Shown: positions 1 to 18,549, counted from the first letter of the stretch. The stretch is 64,000 bases of DNA from an uncultured Mailhella sp. (GCF_944324995.1 NZ_CALUYL010000001.1:62001-126000); one strand, 5' to 3'. Notes: generated from the sequence alone by a model not told the origin. Translations and numbers: made by a program.

Positions 1-1
1 C

Positions 2-949
2 ATTGTGGCGCCCGGCGAAGTCATCATCGGCGGCGACTCCCACACCTGCACCTACGGCGCGCTCGGCGCGTTCTCCACGGGCGTGGGCAGCACCGATCTC
101 GCCATGGGCATGGCCACGGGCGAAAACTGGTTCAAGGTTCCTGCGGCCATCCGCTTCAACCTCACGGGCAAGCCCGGCAAGTGGGTCTGCGGCAAGGACG
201 TCATGCTGCACATCATCGGCCTCATCGGCGTGGACGGCGCACTCTACCGCTCCATGGAATTTTCCGGCAGCGGCGTGGCCAACCTCTCCATGGACGACCG
301 CTTCTCCATGACCAACATGGCCATTGAAGCCGGAGCCAAAAACGCCACCTTCCCCGTGGACGACGTGTGCCGCGCCTACCTCGAAAAGCACTGCAAAAAG
401 AACTGGACCGCCTACGAGGCCGACCCCGACGCCGAATACGAAAAGACCATCGACATCGACCTTTCCGCCATCCGTCCCACGGTGGCCTTCCCGCATCTGC
501 CCTCCAACACCCGCACCATCGACGAAGTGGGCGACGTGGAACTCGATCAGGTGTTCATCGGCTCCTGCACCAACGGCCGCATGGAAGACATGGCCATGGC
601 CGCAAGCATTCTCAAGGGCCGCAGGATCAGCGACAGGCTGCGCGTCATCGTCATTCCGGCTACGCCCTCCATCTACATGGAATGCATGGAAAAAGGCTAC
701 ATACGCACCTTCATGGAAGCCGGATGCGCCGTGAGCACCCCCACCTGCGGCGCGTGCCTCGGCGGCCACATGGGCATTCTCGCCGCGGGCGAAAAATGCC
801 TTTCCACCACCAACCGCAACTTCGTGGGCCGCATGGGCCATGTGGAGTCGGAAGTGTATCTGTGCAGCCCGGCCGTGGCGGCCGCTTCGGCCATAGCGGG
901 CCGCATCGTCAGCCCTGAAGCAATCATGGACAAGGAAGGTAACGACTGA
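2..949 (+). CDS. leuC: 3-isopropylmalate dehydratase large subunit, 5' partial
   Basis: Aconitase-superfamily subunit that, with LeuD, isomerises 2- to 3-isopropylmalate in leucine synthesis (cytoplasm). The frame is open at the window edge, so the start lies upstream; about 315 residues are visible against roughly 420 for the short LeuC family, so about a quarter is missing. Visible motifs are GGDSHT near the left edge, GSCTNGR (first 4Fe-4S cysteine, about 190 residues in) and PTCGACLGG (the two remaining cluster cysteines). The stop overlaps the leuD start by one base (TGATG), which implies translational coupling. The GTG at position 5 is internal and not a real start. Confidence 0.95.
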   Translation: MVAPGEVIIGGDSHTCTYGALGAFSTGVGSTDLAMGMATGENWFKVPAAIRFNLTGKPGKWVCGKDVMLHIIGLIGVDGALYRSMEFSGSGVANLSMDDRFSMTNMAIEAGAKNATFPVDDVCRAYLEKHCKKNWTAYEADPDAEYEKTIDIDLSAIRPTVAFPHLPSNTRTIDEVGDVELDQVFIGSCTNGRMEDMAMAASILKGRRISDRLRVIVIPATPSIYMECMEKGYIRTFMEAGCAVSTPTCGACLGGHMGILAAGEKCLSTTNRNFVGRMGHVESEVYLCSPAVAAASAIAGRIVSPEAIMDKEGND

Positions 950-1461
950 TGCAGAACGCGCACGGCAAAGCCTTTGTTTTCGGCGACGACGTCAATACCG
1001 ACGTCATTCTCCCCGGCAAGTATCTCAACGTGACGGACCCGAAGGAACTCGCGTCCCACTGCATGGAGTCGGAAGATCCCGACTTCGTGAAGAAGGCGCA
1101 TCCCGGCGACATCATGGTGGCGCACAAGAACTTCGGCTGCGGCTCCTCCCGCGAGCACGCGCCGCTCTCCATCAAGTACCTGGGCATTTCCTGCGTCATC
1201 GCCTCCACCTTCGCGCGCATTTTCTTCCGCAACGCCCTCAATATCGGCCTGCCCATTCTCGAATGCGACGAGGCGGCGAAAAACATTCACGACGGCGACA
1301 CGGTGAGCGTCGATTTTGAAACCGGCGTCATCACCAACGAAACCACGGGCCGGACCTTCCAGGCCGAGCCCTTCCCGCCCTTCATGCAGAACCTCATCGC
1401 CTGCGGCGGTCTGGTGAACTACTCGAAGGCCAAAATAGAAAAACTGCGCGCCTCGCGCTGA
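949..1461 (+). CDS. leuD: 3-isopropylmalate dehydratase small subunit
   Basis: Swivel-domain subunit of isopropylmalate isomerase and partner of LeuC. It has 170 residues, normal for the short LeuD family. The N-terminal region carries [14 protein letters not shown], and the conserved loop [10 protein letters not shown] sits near residue 65. AAGGAAGG at 932-939 gives a good ribosome binding site for the ATG that overlaps the leuC stop. It is followed 111 bases later by leuB on the same strand, so leuC-leuD-leuB form one leucine operon. Nothing is unusual in the sequence. Confidence 0.96.
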   Translation: MQNAHGKAFVFGDDVNTDVILPGKYLNVTDPKELASHCMESEDPDFVKKAHPGDIMVAHKNFGCGSSREHAPLSIKYLGISCVIASTFARIFFRNALNIGLPILECDEAAKNIHDGDTVSVDFETGVITNETTGRTFQAEPFPPFMQNLIACGGLVNYSKAKIEKLRASR

Positions 1462-1572
1462 CCCTGCCTGCCGCAGCGGACGGCAACCGCGCAGGCCTCA
1501 CAGGTCTTTTTTCCACGAAATGCGCCGGCGGCGCTTTCGCAACCTTTTTCTTCAGCCATAAAGGACAACGCC

Positions 1573-2646
1573 ATGGCAACGTATCACATTGCGGTCATTC
1601 CCGGCGACGGCATCGGCCCGGAAATCGTGACCGAAGCCCTCAAGGTTCTTGAAAAGGTCGGACAGAAGTTCGGCCATGAATTCGTGTTCACGCATCTGCT
1701 CATGGGCGGCGCGGCCTACGACGCCGTGGGCACCTGCTTCCCCGCGGACACCGTGGACGTGTGCAAAAAGAACGACGCCGTGCTGCTCGGCGCGGTGGGC
1801 GGCCCCAAGTGGGACAATCTGCCCGGCCCCGAGCGCCCCGAAAAGGCCCTGCTCAAAATCCGCGAAGGGCTCGGCCTGTACGCCAACCTGCGCCCCGCCA
1901 TCATGCACAAGGCCCTGAGCGGCGCCTGCCCCATCAAGCATGAGAACATCGGCGACAGCATGGATCTCGTCATCGTGCGCGAACTCACCGGCGGCATCTA
2001 CTTCGGCGAACACGGCTGGCGCGAAGGCAAGTACGGTCAGGAAGCCTACGACGTGGAACGCTACAGCGAAATGGAAATCCGCCGCATCGCCAAGGTGGCC
2101 TTCAACGCGGCCATGGCCCGCAAGAAGAACCTCGTGAGCGTGGACAAGTCCAACGTGCTGGAAACCTCCCGTCTGTGGCGTCGCGTGGTCAACGAAATGA
2201 GCGCCGACTACCCCGAAGTGACCGTTTCCCACATGTACGTGGACAACGCCGCCATGCAGCTCGTGTATCGTCCCGGTCAGTTCGACGTCATTCTCACGTC
2301 CAACATGTTCGGCGACATTCTTTCCGATGAAGCCAGCATGATTACCGGATCTCTCGGCATGCTGCCTTCCGCCAGCCTCGCCGACGGCTCCTTCGGCCTC
2401 TACGAGCCGAGCCACGGCTCCGCCCCCGACATCGCGGGCAAGAACATCGCCAACCCGCTGGCCACCATCCTGTCCGTCTCCATGATGCTGCGCTACAGCT
2501 TCGGTCTGGAAAAGGAAGCCACCGCCATCGACAACGCGGTCACCGCCGTGCTCGAAGCGGGCATCCGCACCTGCGACATCGCCGAACCCGGCATCACCCC
2601 CGTTTCCACCACGGAAATGGGCAAGGCCGTCTGCGACAGAATCTGA
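1573..2646 (+). CDS. leuB: 3-isopropylmalate dehydrogenase
   Basis: NAD-dependent oxidative decarboxylation of 3-isopropylmalate, the third committed step of leucine synthesis. It has 357 residues, the usual length. Visible family signatures are DGIGPEIV near the N-terminus, the metal-binding segment [13 protein letters not shown] at about residues 240-252, and the NAD-binding [15 protein letters not shown] at about 280-294. AAAGGA lies about 8 bases before the ATG. The gene ends the operon and is followed closely by a strong intrinsic terminator. Confidence 0.97.
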   Translation: MATYHIAVIPGDGIGPEIVTEALKVLEKVGQKFGHEFVFTHLLMGGAAYDAVGTCFPADTVDVCKKNDAVLLGAVGGPKWDNLPGPERPEKALLKIREGLGLYANLRPAIMHKALSGACPIKHENIGDSMDLVIVRELTGGIYFGEHGWREGKYGQEAYDVERYSEMEIRRIAKVAFNAAMARKKNLVSVDKSNVLETSRLWRRVVNEMSADYPEVTVSHMYVDNAAMQLVYRPGQFDVILTSNMFGDILSDEASMITGSLGMLPSASLADGSFGLYEPSHGSAPDIAGKNIANPLATILSVSMMLRYSFGLEKEATAIDNAVTAVLEAGIRTCDIAEPGITPVSTTEMGKAVCDRI

Positions 2647-2668
2647 CCAGCATCTGCTGATGTAATTA

Positions 2669-2713
2669 AAAAGGGAAGGAGCAATCCGGACATCGGAAAG
2701 CTCCTTCCCTTTT
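2669..2713 (+). terminator. Rho-independent terminator after leuB
   Basis: A perfect 14-bp inverted repeat (AAAAGGGAAGGAGC at 2669-2682 against its complement at 2700-2713) encloses a 17-base loop, with T residues at the 3' arm. It starts 22 bases after the leuB stop. The A/T-rich stem ends mean it could also stop minus-strand transcripts leaving the glycosyltransferase gene. Confidence 0.85.
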
Positions 2714-2876
2714 GTGTGAAGCGCCTTCAATATTTTTCGATCAGACGTCTATCTTCCCGCCGATAACCGCCTGATCGCCTCGAAAGACAAGGGCGACGCC
2801 GCTTGACTCCCCATAAAAATATTTTCTTTCAACAGAGCTCGGTTCGTTTGCGCCTTTATCCCGGGCCGCCTCAAAA

Positions 2877-3971
2877 CTACGCCCTGCTCTCCTCATGCCA
2901 GGGAAGCGCCGCTTCGCCTTTCGTCATCAATTTTTCCGTTTCCGCAAGCGACCGGCGCATGGCCCGAACCTTTTCCGCATAATGTCTGCGCTTTCTGCCG
3001 AAAAGCAGCAGCGAGAGGAAAAAATACCAGACATACTGTCTCCGCTGAGCGGCATAGCCCTCTACGCTGCGGGCACAGTCCTGGCGACAGACCTCCTTAA
3101 TCTGCGCCGCGTACGGACAGCAAACGGCATACTTCCAGAAATGAGCGGCTGCCTTACGGAACGCGCCGCCCTTGAGCCAAGGCTTGCCGCCCCCCGGATA
3201 ATGTACAATGGCCGGATGATGCACGGCATCGTTTCCGCCCGCCACTGGGGCATAAAGCTCCTCATTCTGCCACATGGAATTATATCGAGGCGGAAGAAAA
3301 CGCACCTTTCCATAGAACAGACTGTTCAGCACATCCTGATCGTGATGCTTGGCTCCCTTGAGCTCCGCCTGTTCCATAAGGAAAGAAAGCGAAAAATCCC
3401 GACGAATGAGATCAAGATTCAGCAAAAGGACTCCGGCGTTGAAATACGCACCGGTATCCGGCATCTGCAGCACCTGCTGCACATGATGACGAAAGCTCAT
3501 GCTCATGTCCCGGATGATGTTGTAGTCCCGCACGACGCCGGCATAGCAGTCGGAAATATCCGTGCCGTACAGCACCGCCGGATCTTCGAGAACAACGGTG
3601 TCGCCGTCGATGTACAGCACCTTATGATAATCCTTCATCAGATCGGGAATGAAAAGCCTGTAATACGTAGCCAGAGACAGCCTGTGCCCCGTTTTGAGTT
3701 TGCTCATGTCCCACTGCTGAAGGAAGGGCTCCACATCGTGCACGCGGATGGAAACATTATTCCTGTCCTCGGCAATCGACTGAAGAAGCGCCGTGTACTT
3801 CTCATTGAACCTGTTGGCAAGCACAACGATATCGTAGCACTCATCGGCGGACGCATTCTCCACAATGGACTGAATGCAGACGACAAGCGGAATAAAAAAG
3901 CCGTCGTCGGCGCCGAAAACAATGGGAACCGCCCGCTTGAACACGGGAGGAAGCAGGGTATGTTCAGACAT
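2877..3971 (-). CDS. Glycosyltransferase family 8 protein
   Basis: Probable retaining sugar transferase of the LgtC/WaaJ type, likely acting on lipopolysaccharide or another surface glycan at the cytoplasmic membrane face. The start is taken at 3971, where GGAG sits 6 bases before ATG; the frame continues upstream to 4085 without a ribosome binding site. Of 364 residues, the region starting AVPIVFGADD is the nucleotide-sugar fold, D122 and D124 of YIDGDT form the metal-binding DxD, YFNAGVLL and HDQDVLN are family motifs, and HYPGGGKPW resembles the HxxGxxKPW active-site motif. A basic C-terminal tail of about 50 residues may bind membrane. It stands alone, so the sugar and acceptor cannot be named. 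Confidence 0.85.
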   Translation of the reverse strand: MSEHTLLPPVFKRAVPIVFGADDGFFIPLVVCIQSIVENASADECYDIVVLANRFNEKYTALLQSIAEDRNNVSIRVHDVEPFLQQWDMSKLKTGHRLSLATYYRLFIPDLMKDYHKVLYIDGDTVVLEDPAVLYGTDISDCYAGVVRDYNIIRDMSMSFRHHVQQVLQMPDTGAYFNAGVLLLNLDLIRRDFSLSFLMEQAELKGAKHHDQDVLNSLFYGKVRFLPPRYNSMWQNEELYAPVAGGNDAVHHPAIVHYPGGGKPWLKGGAFRKAAAHFWKYAVCCPYAAQIKEVCRQDCARSVEGYAAQRRQYVWYFFLSLLLFGRKRRHYAEKVRAMRRSLAETEKLMTKGEAALPWHEESRA

Positions 3972-4263
3972 TTTGCTCTCCGTCACAGAAAAACACAGCC
4001 GAACTTCATTCTGAAAAGAAATCCAGCTCTCCTCATGGCTGCAAAATCGAAAACGTCGACCGACGCACTTCATCGTCTGCCGCATGCGGGACTCTCACGA
4101 CCTACAGACGTCCCTTTTTCGTACTCCGAATCCAGTCACTTCCCAATGTCCGCGAACAGACGAGGCCTGTCAAGACGGGGCGACAACATTCCACTCTTGA
4201 GCGGGAAAAAACCGGCTTGTCCATGCACCTGTCGAATCTGCCACCCCGCACGCCATTAAACGC

Positions 4264-4310
4264 CGAGGCCGACGCCCGTGCTCCGTCAGGAGCAAAAGGC
4301 GTCGGCCTCG
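4264..4310 (-). terminator. Hairpin downstream of rpoC
   Basis: A 13-bp perfect inverted repeat (4264-4276 with 4298-4310) encloses a second stem (GCTCC/GGAGC). It lies 38 bases beyond the rpoC stop, where an operon terminator is expected, but the T-tract after it on the minus strand is weak (GGCGTTTAATGG). Apart from this hairpin, the interval 3972-4347 shows nothing I can support as a gene. Confidence 0.5.
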
Positions 4311-4347
4311 TATTTCAGGCGCAGGGAGAAAATCTCCCCCGCCCTGT

Positions 4348-8556
<4,209 letters not shown>

Positions 8557-8640
8557 CTATATCTCCCTGGCAAGAGGGTTGGATTCATCTTTGCCTGAGC
8601 AGGAAAACGGAGCATCCGGTCTCCTGCGGAAAATATCCGC

Positions 8641-8709
8641 GCCGCACCGGCCAAAAAAGGCCGATGCGGCTCCCGGGGCGACCCGGGCGGATTCCGGGGC
8701 AGCGCCCCG
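8641..8709 (-). other. Structured rpoB-rpoC intercistronic region
   Basis: A 12-bp stem (8641-8652 with 8659-8670, one G-T pair) has a six-base homopolymer loop, followed toward rpoB by further GC-rich self-complementary segments such as GGGGC/GCCCC. The T-run is in the loop rather than after the stem, so this is not a classical terminator. An mRNA processing or stabilising element is an inference. Confidence 0.5.
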
Positions 8710-8711
8710 TC

Positions 8712-12884
<4,173 letters not shown>

Positions 12885-12971
12885 TACTTTACCTCAAGAA
12901 TGGCAGTTGTCCGGCCCTGCGCCGGAAAATTGACGTACGGAAGAAAGCCTTGACACAGAAAGGCAGACGCG

Positions 12972-13024
12972 AAAAAACAGGCAACAAAGCCCCCCTTTCC
13001 ATGCCTTGGAAGGGGCGTTGCCTG
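12972..13024 (-). terminator. Terminator or attenuator upstream of rpoB
   Basis: Read on the minus strand: a long hairpin with outer 8-bp stem CAGGCAAC/GTTGCCTG (13017-13024 with 12978-12985) and a GC-rich inner stem, followed immediately by six T residues (12972-12977). It ends about 90 bases before the rpoB ATG. By structure it is a strong intrinsic terminator. Because it points into rpoB, it may be an attenuator of rpoBC or the end of an independent short transcript. Confidence 0.7.
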
Positions 13025-14773
13025 CGGTTTATGGCATCTGGTTATATGGAGCGTTCAATGTGTGATGCCTGCATATCCGTCCGTAGAGATTATCCTAATG
13101 AGTCAGTCAGACTAACCCCTTATCAGGCAAATAGCAAGTGTTTTCATGACACCTTTTCCATATTTCAGGATAGCTCATTTTTTTCTAAAAAACAATTGCC
13201 GTTTCTGTTGACAAGTGAAATTTTTCTGCTTTTTCTCCATTTTTCCGAAAAAAATCAATGCAGCAGAAAAAGTTCGATCTTCAATTTCCTTTGTCGAAAC
13301 AACGACGGCCGCACGGCATTTGCTGCCGGGCCGACGTTCATGCCGCATAAGTTCTCATCCGTCCGCCGAAAATGAGGGAAAACGCCACAACTTCGCCGGA
13401 CGGATTCGTTTCTCAACCTATTTTCGGAGAAAATACCACGAGGCTTGCGCCCTGGCCCGCATTTCTGCGCCGCGCCCGCCCCTTTTCACGGCACTCTGCT
13501 CCTTTTTTAAACACTTGAGCGGGTGCTGACCTGTGCAAAACCGTTGCCGCATCCGCGCAAGACAGGCAAACGAACAACTGACGAAGGCGAGTTCTGGATC
13601 AAGTACACAGCGCACGAAATATGATCGTGGGGACAAGAGAAAGACTCGGATGCATGTTTCCTCTTTCCCCTGTTGCCGTGAACAGACCTGCCCGCCCCAC
13701 TCCCCGACCTTTTCCTGATTGTCGTGCCCCTCACGTCCCGGGACAGGCGACCGACTGTTCAGCGTCGAGCGATTCCATGCCCTCATTTCCGTTGCCGCGC
13801 TCCGGGGTGACAATGACGCCCTGCACCGAGGCAACTCGGCCTGCCTGCCCTGCTCCCGGCAATGATTCCTACATCGCGGCAAATGCTCTTCTCCTTCCCC
13901 CGGTTGAGCTCTCGGCAATGACGCCCCCATCAGGCAAGATTCATCGAGAAAAAACGGCGGCCCGGCCTGCAAGGCATTTACCCAGTTGCGGGGCAAAGCG
14001 CTTTCGCCGACCGAGGCTCTCCCCTCCGCTCTCCCCTCCGCGCTTCGCTGCGCACGCCCTCCATTGCCGAGCTTTCGGCGCAGCCGCAGTCCGTCGAGCT
14101 CCCCGCACCTGCCGACCTCAACCTTTCCTTCTGGACCGACGGATCCGGAGCGCGGAAGCGACGCTCTTCGGCGGCTGCTCTCCCCCAAAAACGTTTCGAC
14201 ACCGCCCGAAATCACCGAAGACCGAGGACGTCAGGAACCGACCGATTCTCAGCATCTCTGCCGAAGCACATCAAAACACAACGACTCCGTTCCGGCGGAA
14301 GAGTCCCGCCGAGTCCGCACCAGCTCGCCCTGCCCGCGCAGACTTTCCCCCGGCGCAGGAATAGCCGTTGCGGACGTCACGGCATGGTCTCCGCCCCACA
14401 GGCTCGCCGCAACGCAGAGGGCATCCCCCGCTCGCGGGACGGACGCCACGTTGTCCACTGCGTCTTCATCATGCCCCTGGGCATCCCGGGGCCGAAGCCC
14501 CCTCCCCGCCCGAACAACCGTCTTGTGCTCCCAACCTCTCACAGCGGCAAGCCGATAGGCACGCGCCCTTTCGCTCCCTGGGCACTTCGACGAGACGCCG
14601 TGGAGCGCAGCACGCGGCCCCGCTGTTACTCCCGCCGTCACTGTTCCGCCCTTTCGTTCCGGCGTCGCTCCGAAATTTACGGTCGGTCGAAACGGCGCAG
14701 CCCCGGCTATGCCGAAAGTCCGTCGAGACGAAGCGGCCTCTGGCGACAGAGAACGCGCCCCTCTTCGGACAAC
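13025..14773 (-). other. Long non-coding spacer between rplL and rpoB
   Basis: About 1.75 kb with no credible gene. The rpoB-proximal part (about 13070-13290) is A/T-rich and probably holds the rpoBC promoter, though no near-consensus -35/-10 pair could be fixed. The rest is GC-rich; its open frames are rich in Arg, Ser and Pro, lack ribosome binding sites and overlap on both strands. I saw no tRNA, RNase P, tmRNA or SRP RNA signature. Confidence 0.6.
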
Positions 14774-14802
14774 AAAAAAGCCCCCTCGGGCTGAGGGGGC
14801 TT
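14774..14802 (-). terminator. Rho-independent terminator after rplL
   Basis: On the minus strand: a perfect stem AAGCCCCCTC/GAGGGGGCTT (14779-14787 region with 14793-14802) with a five-base loop, followed by six T residues. It lies 26 bases beyond the rplL stop. It should uncouple the ribosomal protein genes from rpoBC at least partly. Confidence 0.85.
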
Positions 14803-14828
14803 CATATTCACATCGCTGTGAAGGGAAC

Positions 14829-15209
<381 letters not shown>

Positions 15210-15278
15210 GGTAATGACTCCTTAAAAAAATTCTTTGACTTTGATGGTTTGGGGCGAAATGGCAGCCAAAGGCGCGAG

Positions 15279-15800
15279 TTACGCGGCCTTCTTCTCTTCG
15301 ATAGCCTTGAGGGCGTACAGAAGAGGACGAACCATATTGGCCATGAGAGACACAAAATTGGTGGGCACGGCGTTCATGGTCGCCAGGGCCTGAGCAAGCA
15401 GCTGTTCCTTGGAAGGCAGCTTGGCGAGATCGGCCACCTGAGCGGGGGTCAGAGCCTTGCCGTCGAGGCTGGCCTGACGGATCTCGAGCTTGTTGTTGGT
15501 CTTGGCGAAGTCCGTGAGAGCCTTGGCCACACCGACCGGATCATTGAATCCAAGGGCAATGGCACAGTTATCCTTCAGCGAAGAAGAGATGGAGCTGTGT
15601 TCGGTGTCTGCTAAAGCGATGCGGGCAAGAGTGTTCTTGACGACGTGATATTCGCCGCCAGCGGCGCGCAGCGCCACACGGAGCCCGGTCAGCTCTTCCA
15701 CCGACATACCCTTGAAGTCGGTCACAACCGCAAACGAAGCACGAGAGGTAACGTCTTTGACCTGCTCGATGATTACGGCTTTTTCAGACCTGTTCTTCAC
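15279..15800 (-). CDS. rplJ: 50S ribosomal protein L10
   Basis: Base of the L7/L12 stalk, and in many bacteria a repressor of its own operon. It has 173 residues, normal length. Conserved features are the N-terminal [14 protein letters not shown] and [12 protein letters not shown] segments and a helical C-terminus that binds L12 dimers. The start is GTG (15798-15800) with AGGAG 6 bases upstream. A 166-base leader separates it from rplA, as expected for an L10 autoregulatory leader; that regulation is inferred from family knowledge. Confidence 0.96.
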   Translation of the reverse strand: MKNRSEKAVIIEQVKDVTSRASFAVVTDFKGMSVEELTGLRVALRAAGGEYHVVKNTLARIALADTEHSSISSSLKDNCAIALGFNDPVGVAKALTDFAKTNNKLEIRQASLDGKALTPAQVADLAKLPSKEQLLAQALATMNAVPTNFVSLMANMVRPLLYALKAIEEKKAA

Positions 15801-15940
15801 GTGATGCTCCTCACGATTGGGTGTTTTGTCTTGTGGAATGCCGAGCCAAAGAATCTGTCTGAGCAGGATATTAAGGCTTGCGCCTCCTGCCGTCTTCGAC
15901 CCGAAATTCCTTCCCTAGCCTAAATATTGGAAAGGCGGAA

Positions 15941-15960
15941 GGCATCCCTTGCGGGATGCC
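15941..15960 (-). other. Hairpin in the rplA-rplJ leader
   Basis: A perfect 8-bp stem GGCATCCC/GGGATGCC with a four-base loop, 7 bases after the rplA stop. The following T content is poor, so partial termination, RNA processing or part of the L10 leader fold are all possible. Confidence 0.5.
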
Positions 15961-15966
15961 TCTCAC

Positions 15967-16674
15967 TTAGCCTTCGATGAACTTCTTGCACTGGGCCATA
16001 TCGACCTTGAAGCCGGGGCCCATGGTGGTGGAAACGGTCATGGAAAGCATGTACTGGCCCTTGGCGGCGGAAGGCTTCAGACGAACAACCGCGTCGAGCA
16101 GAGCCTTGAGGTTGCCGAGGATCTTTTCAGGTCCGAAGGAAACCTTGCCGAGGGGGGCATGCAGCACGCCGGCCTTGTCAACCTTGAAGTCCACGCGACC
16201 GGCCTTCAGTTCCTGAACGGCCTTGGCAACGTCGAAGGTGACGGTGCCGGTCTTGGCGTTGGGCATCAGGCCGCGGGGGCCGAGCACACGACCGACCTGG
16301 CCCACGAGAGCCATGACGTCGGGAGCGGCGACGGCGGCGTCGAATTCCAGCCAGCCGCCCTTGATCTGGGCGACGAGGTCTTCAGCGCCGACCACGTCGG
16401 CACCGGCGGCGCGGGCTTCAGCCTGCTTGTCGCCCTTGCAGAACACGGCCACGCGAACGGTCTTGCCGAGGCCGTGGGGAAGGGAAACAGCACCGCGGAC
16501 CATCTGGTCGGAGTACTTGGGGTCGACGCCCAGGCGAAGGGCCACGTCAACCGTTTCATCAAATTTGGCGAAGGAAGCGCCAAGGGACTTGGCAACCGCG
16601 TCCTCCACGGAAAAACGCTGGGTCAGATCAACGCCTTCCAGCGAATTGCGATATTTTTTTCCATGCGTAGGCAT
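15967..16674 (-). CDS. rplA: 50S ribosomal protein L1
   Basis: Large L1 stalk protein involved in E-site tRNA release. The start is placed at ATG 16674, preceded by AAAGGA; it gives 235 residues beginning [10 protein letters not shown], the family length, whereas the open frame upstream to 16782 is unlike L1. The central [14 protein letters not shown] and C-terminal [10 protein letters not shown] regions are characteristic. It is cotranscribed with rplK, 146 bases upstream. Confidence 0.96.
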   Translation of the reverse strand: MPTHGKKYRNSLEGVDLTQRFSVEDAVAKSLGASFAKFDETVDVALRLGVDPKYSDQMVRGAVSLPHGLGKTVRVAVFCKGDKQAEARAAGADVVGAEDLVAQIKGGWLEFDAAVAAPDVMALVGQVGRVLGPRGLMPNAKTGTVTFDVAKAVQELKAGRVDFKVDKAGVLHAPLGKVSFGPEKILGNLKALLDAVVRLKPSAAKGQYMLSMTVSTTMGPGFKVDMAQCKKFIEG

Positions 16675-16820
16675 GATGGTATTCCTTTCTTTGCGCTTGT
16701 CGTCTCGAATCTCCTGCCGACCAAAGCCGGCAGTACGGCCGAATCCAACGAAATAGGCGCGGCGCGATGAACGCGCCCACATATCACACGTACGGACGCC
16801 GTCTTGCCGCCTGAACGTTA

Positions 16821-17243
16821 TTACTTAACGTCCAGTCCCATGCTGCGCGCGGTGCCCATGATATTGCGCACGGCGCCTTCGAGATCCTTGCAGTTCAGGT
16901 CGGGCATCTTCAGCTTGGCGATTTCCTCAACCTGAGCCATGGTGACGGAACCAACCTTGGTACGGTTGGGCTCGCCGGATCCCTTTTCAACCTTGGCGGC
17001 CTTCATCAGCAGAACGGGAGCCGGAGGCGTCTTGGTAATGAAGGTGAAGGAGCGGTCGGCATACACCGTGATGATCACGGGGATGATCATGCCCTTCTGA
17101 TCCTGAGTACGAGCATTGAATTCCTTGCAGAACCCCATGATGTTCACGCCGTGCTGGCCCAGAGCGGGACCAACGGGCGGAGAGGGGTTGGCAGCACCAG
17201 CAGGAATCTGCAGTTTGATCTTGGCAACTTCTTTCTTGGCCAT
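16821..17243 (-). CDS. rplK: 50S ribosomal protein L11
   Basis: Protein of the GTPase-associated centre, needed for stringent response signalling in other bacteria. It has 140 residues. The N-terminal [20 protein letters not shown] with its proline-rich segment and the C-terminal [11 protein letters not shown] are diagnostic. AAGGA lies 9 bases before the ATG. The nusG-rplK-rplA order is the standard one. Confidence 0.97.
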   Translation of the reverse strand: MAKKEVAKIKLQIPAGAANPSPPVGPALGQHGVNIMGFCKEFNARTQDQKGMIIPVIITVYADRSFTFITKTPPAPVLLMKAAKVEKGSGEPNRTKVGSVTMAQVEEIAKLKMPDLNCKDLEGAVRNIMGTARSMGLDVK

Positions 17244-17331
17244 TGTCGTTAATCCTTATTTTGCGGTCTCAGGCACAGGCCTGACTGCTGTCGATGAAAC
17301 AATCCAGAGCAGAAATATCTCGGTGAAGGGC

Positions 17332-17925
17332 TCAGCCCTTGGTCACCTGGATGAAATCGAGTTCCACCGGCGTCTGGCGGCCGAAAATGGACACGGACAC
17401 TTTGAGCTTGCCCTTGTCGTAATTGACCTCTTCCACCACGCCGTTGAAACCGCCGAAGGGGCCATCAATGACCCGGACCTCGTCGCCGCGGTCGAAATTG
17501 AACTTGGGACGGGGCTGTTCCTGACGGGTTTCCATCAACGAAAGAATGCGTTCCGCTTCACCAGGACCCATAGGTGCAGGACGATTTTTCCCTCCCACAA
17601 AGCCGGTGACTTTGGGGATATTCTGAACCAGATGCCAGGAAAGGTCGGTCATCGTCATGCGGACCATGACGTATCCGGGATAGAATTTTCTGGTGGTAGT
17701 GCGCTTCTGACCGCCCTTGCCGAGTTCGATGACTCGTTCGGTGGGCACGACCACATCGTGGATGCAGCCGTTGTCTTGGCCGGTGCGCATCAGTTCCCGG
17801 ATCATCTGCTCGACTCTCTGTTCAAAACCGGAGTAAGTGTGCAGGATGTACCAGTGACCGGCATCCTGAGCGGCGGCAGATTCAGAATGGACAGGGATTT
17901 CGGTGATGCTTTCTTGCTCAGCCAT
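17332..17925 (-). CDS. nusG: Transcription termination/antitermination protein NusG
   Basis: RNA polymerase elongation factor that also links to Rho and the ribosome. It has 197 residues: an N-terminal extension of about 22 residues, the NGN domain (WYILHTYSGFEQRVEQMI to FVGGKNRPAPM), and a C-terminal KOW domain with GDEVRVIDGPFGGFNG. The extension is acidic and not part of the core fold. It lies directly after secE (50-base gap) with AAGGGT as the ribosome binding site. Confidence 0.97.
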   Translation of the reverse strand: MAEQESITEIPVHSESAAAQDAGHWYILHTYSGFEQRVEQMIRELMRTGQDNGCIHDVVVPTERVIELGKGGQKRTTTRKFYPGYVMVRMTMTDLSWHLVQNIPKVTGFVGGKNRPAPMGPGEAERILSLMETRQEQPRPKFNFDRGDEVRVIDGPFGGFNGVVEEVNYDKGKLKVSVSIFGRQTPVELDFIQVTKG

Positions 17926-17975
17926 TGTATTTTACCCTTGCGGATGTGGAGAAAAGTGTGAACGGAATCATCCTC

Positions 17976-18275
17976 TTAGGCAAGGATCAGACGAACCACA
18001 CTGGAAAGGATGAGATCCACCACTCCGAGAAGGATGGCCATGACGGCAACAAAGCCGAGCACCACCATGCTGGTGGTACGGGTTTCTTTCCAGTTGGGCC
18101 AGCTGACCTTGCGCAGCTCAACGCGAGACAGGAGAAGATAATCCCTGAATGCAGCAAAGCGCGCCATCAGTCCGCGATCTTCGCCAGCGGACTGGCCAGA
18201 CTTGCTGGAGGCAGTGGCGGGAGCCGCTTTTGCCTGGGAATTCGCTTCCGCGGCGTCACTCTGTTTTTTGCTCAT
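17976..18275 (-). CDS. secE: Preprotein translocase subunit SecE
   Basis: Essential small subunit of the SecYEG channel in the inner membrane. It has 99 residues: an Ala/Ser-rich, charged N-terminus of about 35 residues, then the conserved amphipathic segment (LSRVELRKVSWPNWKETRTT) and a single C-terminal transmembrane helix (VVLGFVAVMAILLGVVDLIL). GAGG lies 5 bases before the ATG. It sits between tRNA-Trp and nusG, as in many bacteria. Confidence 0.95.
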   Translation of the reverse strand: MSKKQSDAAEANSQAKAAPATASSKSGQSAGEDRGLMARFAAFRDYLLLSRVELRKVSWPNWKETRTTSMVVLGFVAVMAILLGVVDLILSSVVRLILA

Positions 18276-18306
18276 GTTAGCCTCAAAACTGAAAAGACAA
18301 AAGAAA

Positions 18307-18382
18307 TGGCAGGCCAGGAGGGATTCGAACCCCCAACATGCGGTTTTGGAGACCGCCGCTCTGCCGTTGGAGCTACTGGCCT
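18307..18382 (-). tRNA. tRNA-Trp (CCA anticodon)
   Basis: A 76-base cloverleaf on the minus strand. The acceptor stem AGGCCAG pairs with CTGGCCT, the anticodon loop is CTCCAAA (CCA), the T-loop is GGTTCGAATCC, and the 3' CCA is encoded. It lies between rpmG and secE and is probably processed from the same transcript. Confidence 0.96.
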
Positions 18383-18395
18383 GCGCTATGAAGCA

Positions 18396-18545
18396 CTACT
18401 TCGCTTCGCGATGAGTCGTATGTTTCTTGTCCCAGGGGCAGTACTTCATGACTTCAAGACGACCGGTAGTGTTCTTCTTGTTCTTAACCGTGGCGTAGTT
18501 GCGGCGCTTGCATTCCGTGCAAGCGAGCAGGATGTTCACGCGCAT
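18396..18545 (-). CDS. rpmG: 50S ribosomal protein L33
   Basis: Small zinc-ribbon ribosomal protein of 49 residues, too short for most gene lists but clear here. It begins [17 protein letters not shown]. The zinc pair CTEC is present near residue 9. The second pair typical of the zinc form is reduced: only one cysteine (C36 of YCPWDKK) remains, which suggests a partly degenerate site. The tuf stop lies 4 bases upstream, so it is translated from the tuf transcript. Confidence 0.93.
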   Translation of the reverse strand: MRVNILLACTECKRRNYATVKNKKNTTGRLEVMKYCPWDKKHTTHREAK

Positions 18546-18549
18546 GGTA

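Noticed and set aside
13418..14215. 265-codon open frame in the rplL-rpoB spacer
   Set aside because: Arg/Ser/Gly-rich, no ribosome binding site, no domain or membrane pattern, overlapped by other frames on the opposite strand.
13025..14773. RNase P RNA, tmRNA or SRP RNA in the spacer
   Set aside because: I looked for their conserved core sequences by eye on both strands and found none; a covariance search would settle it.
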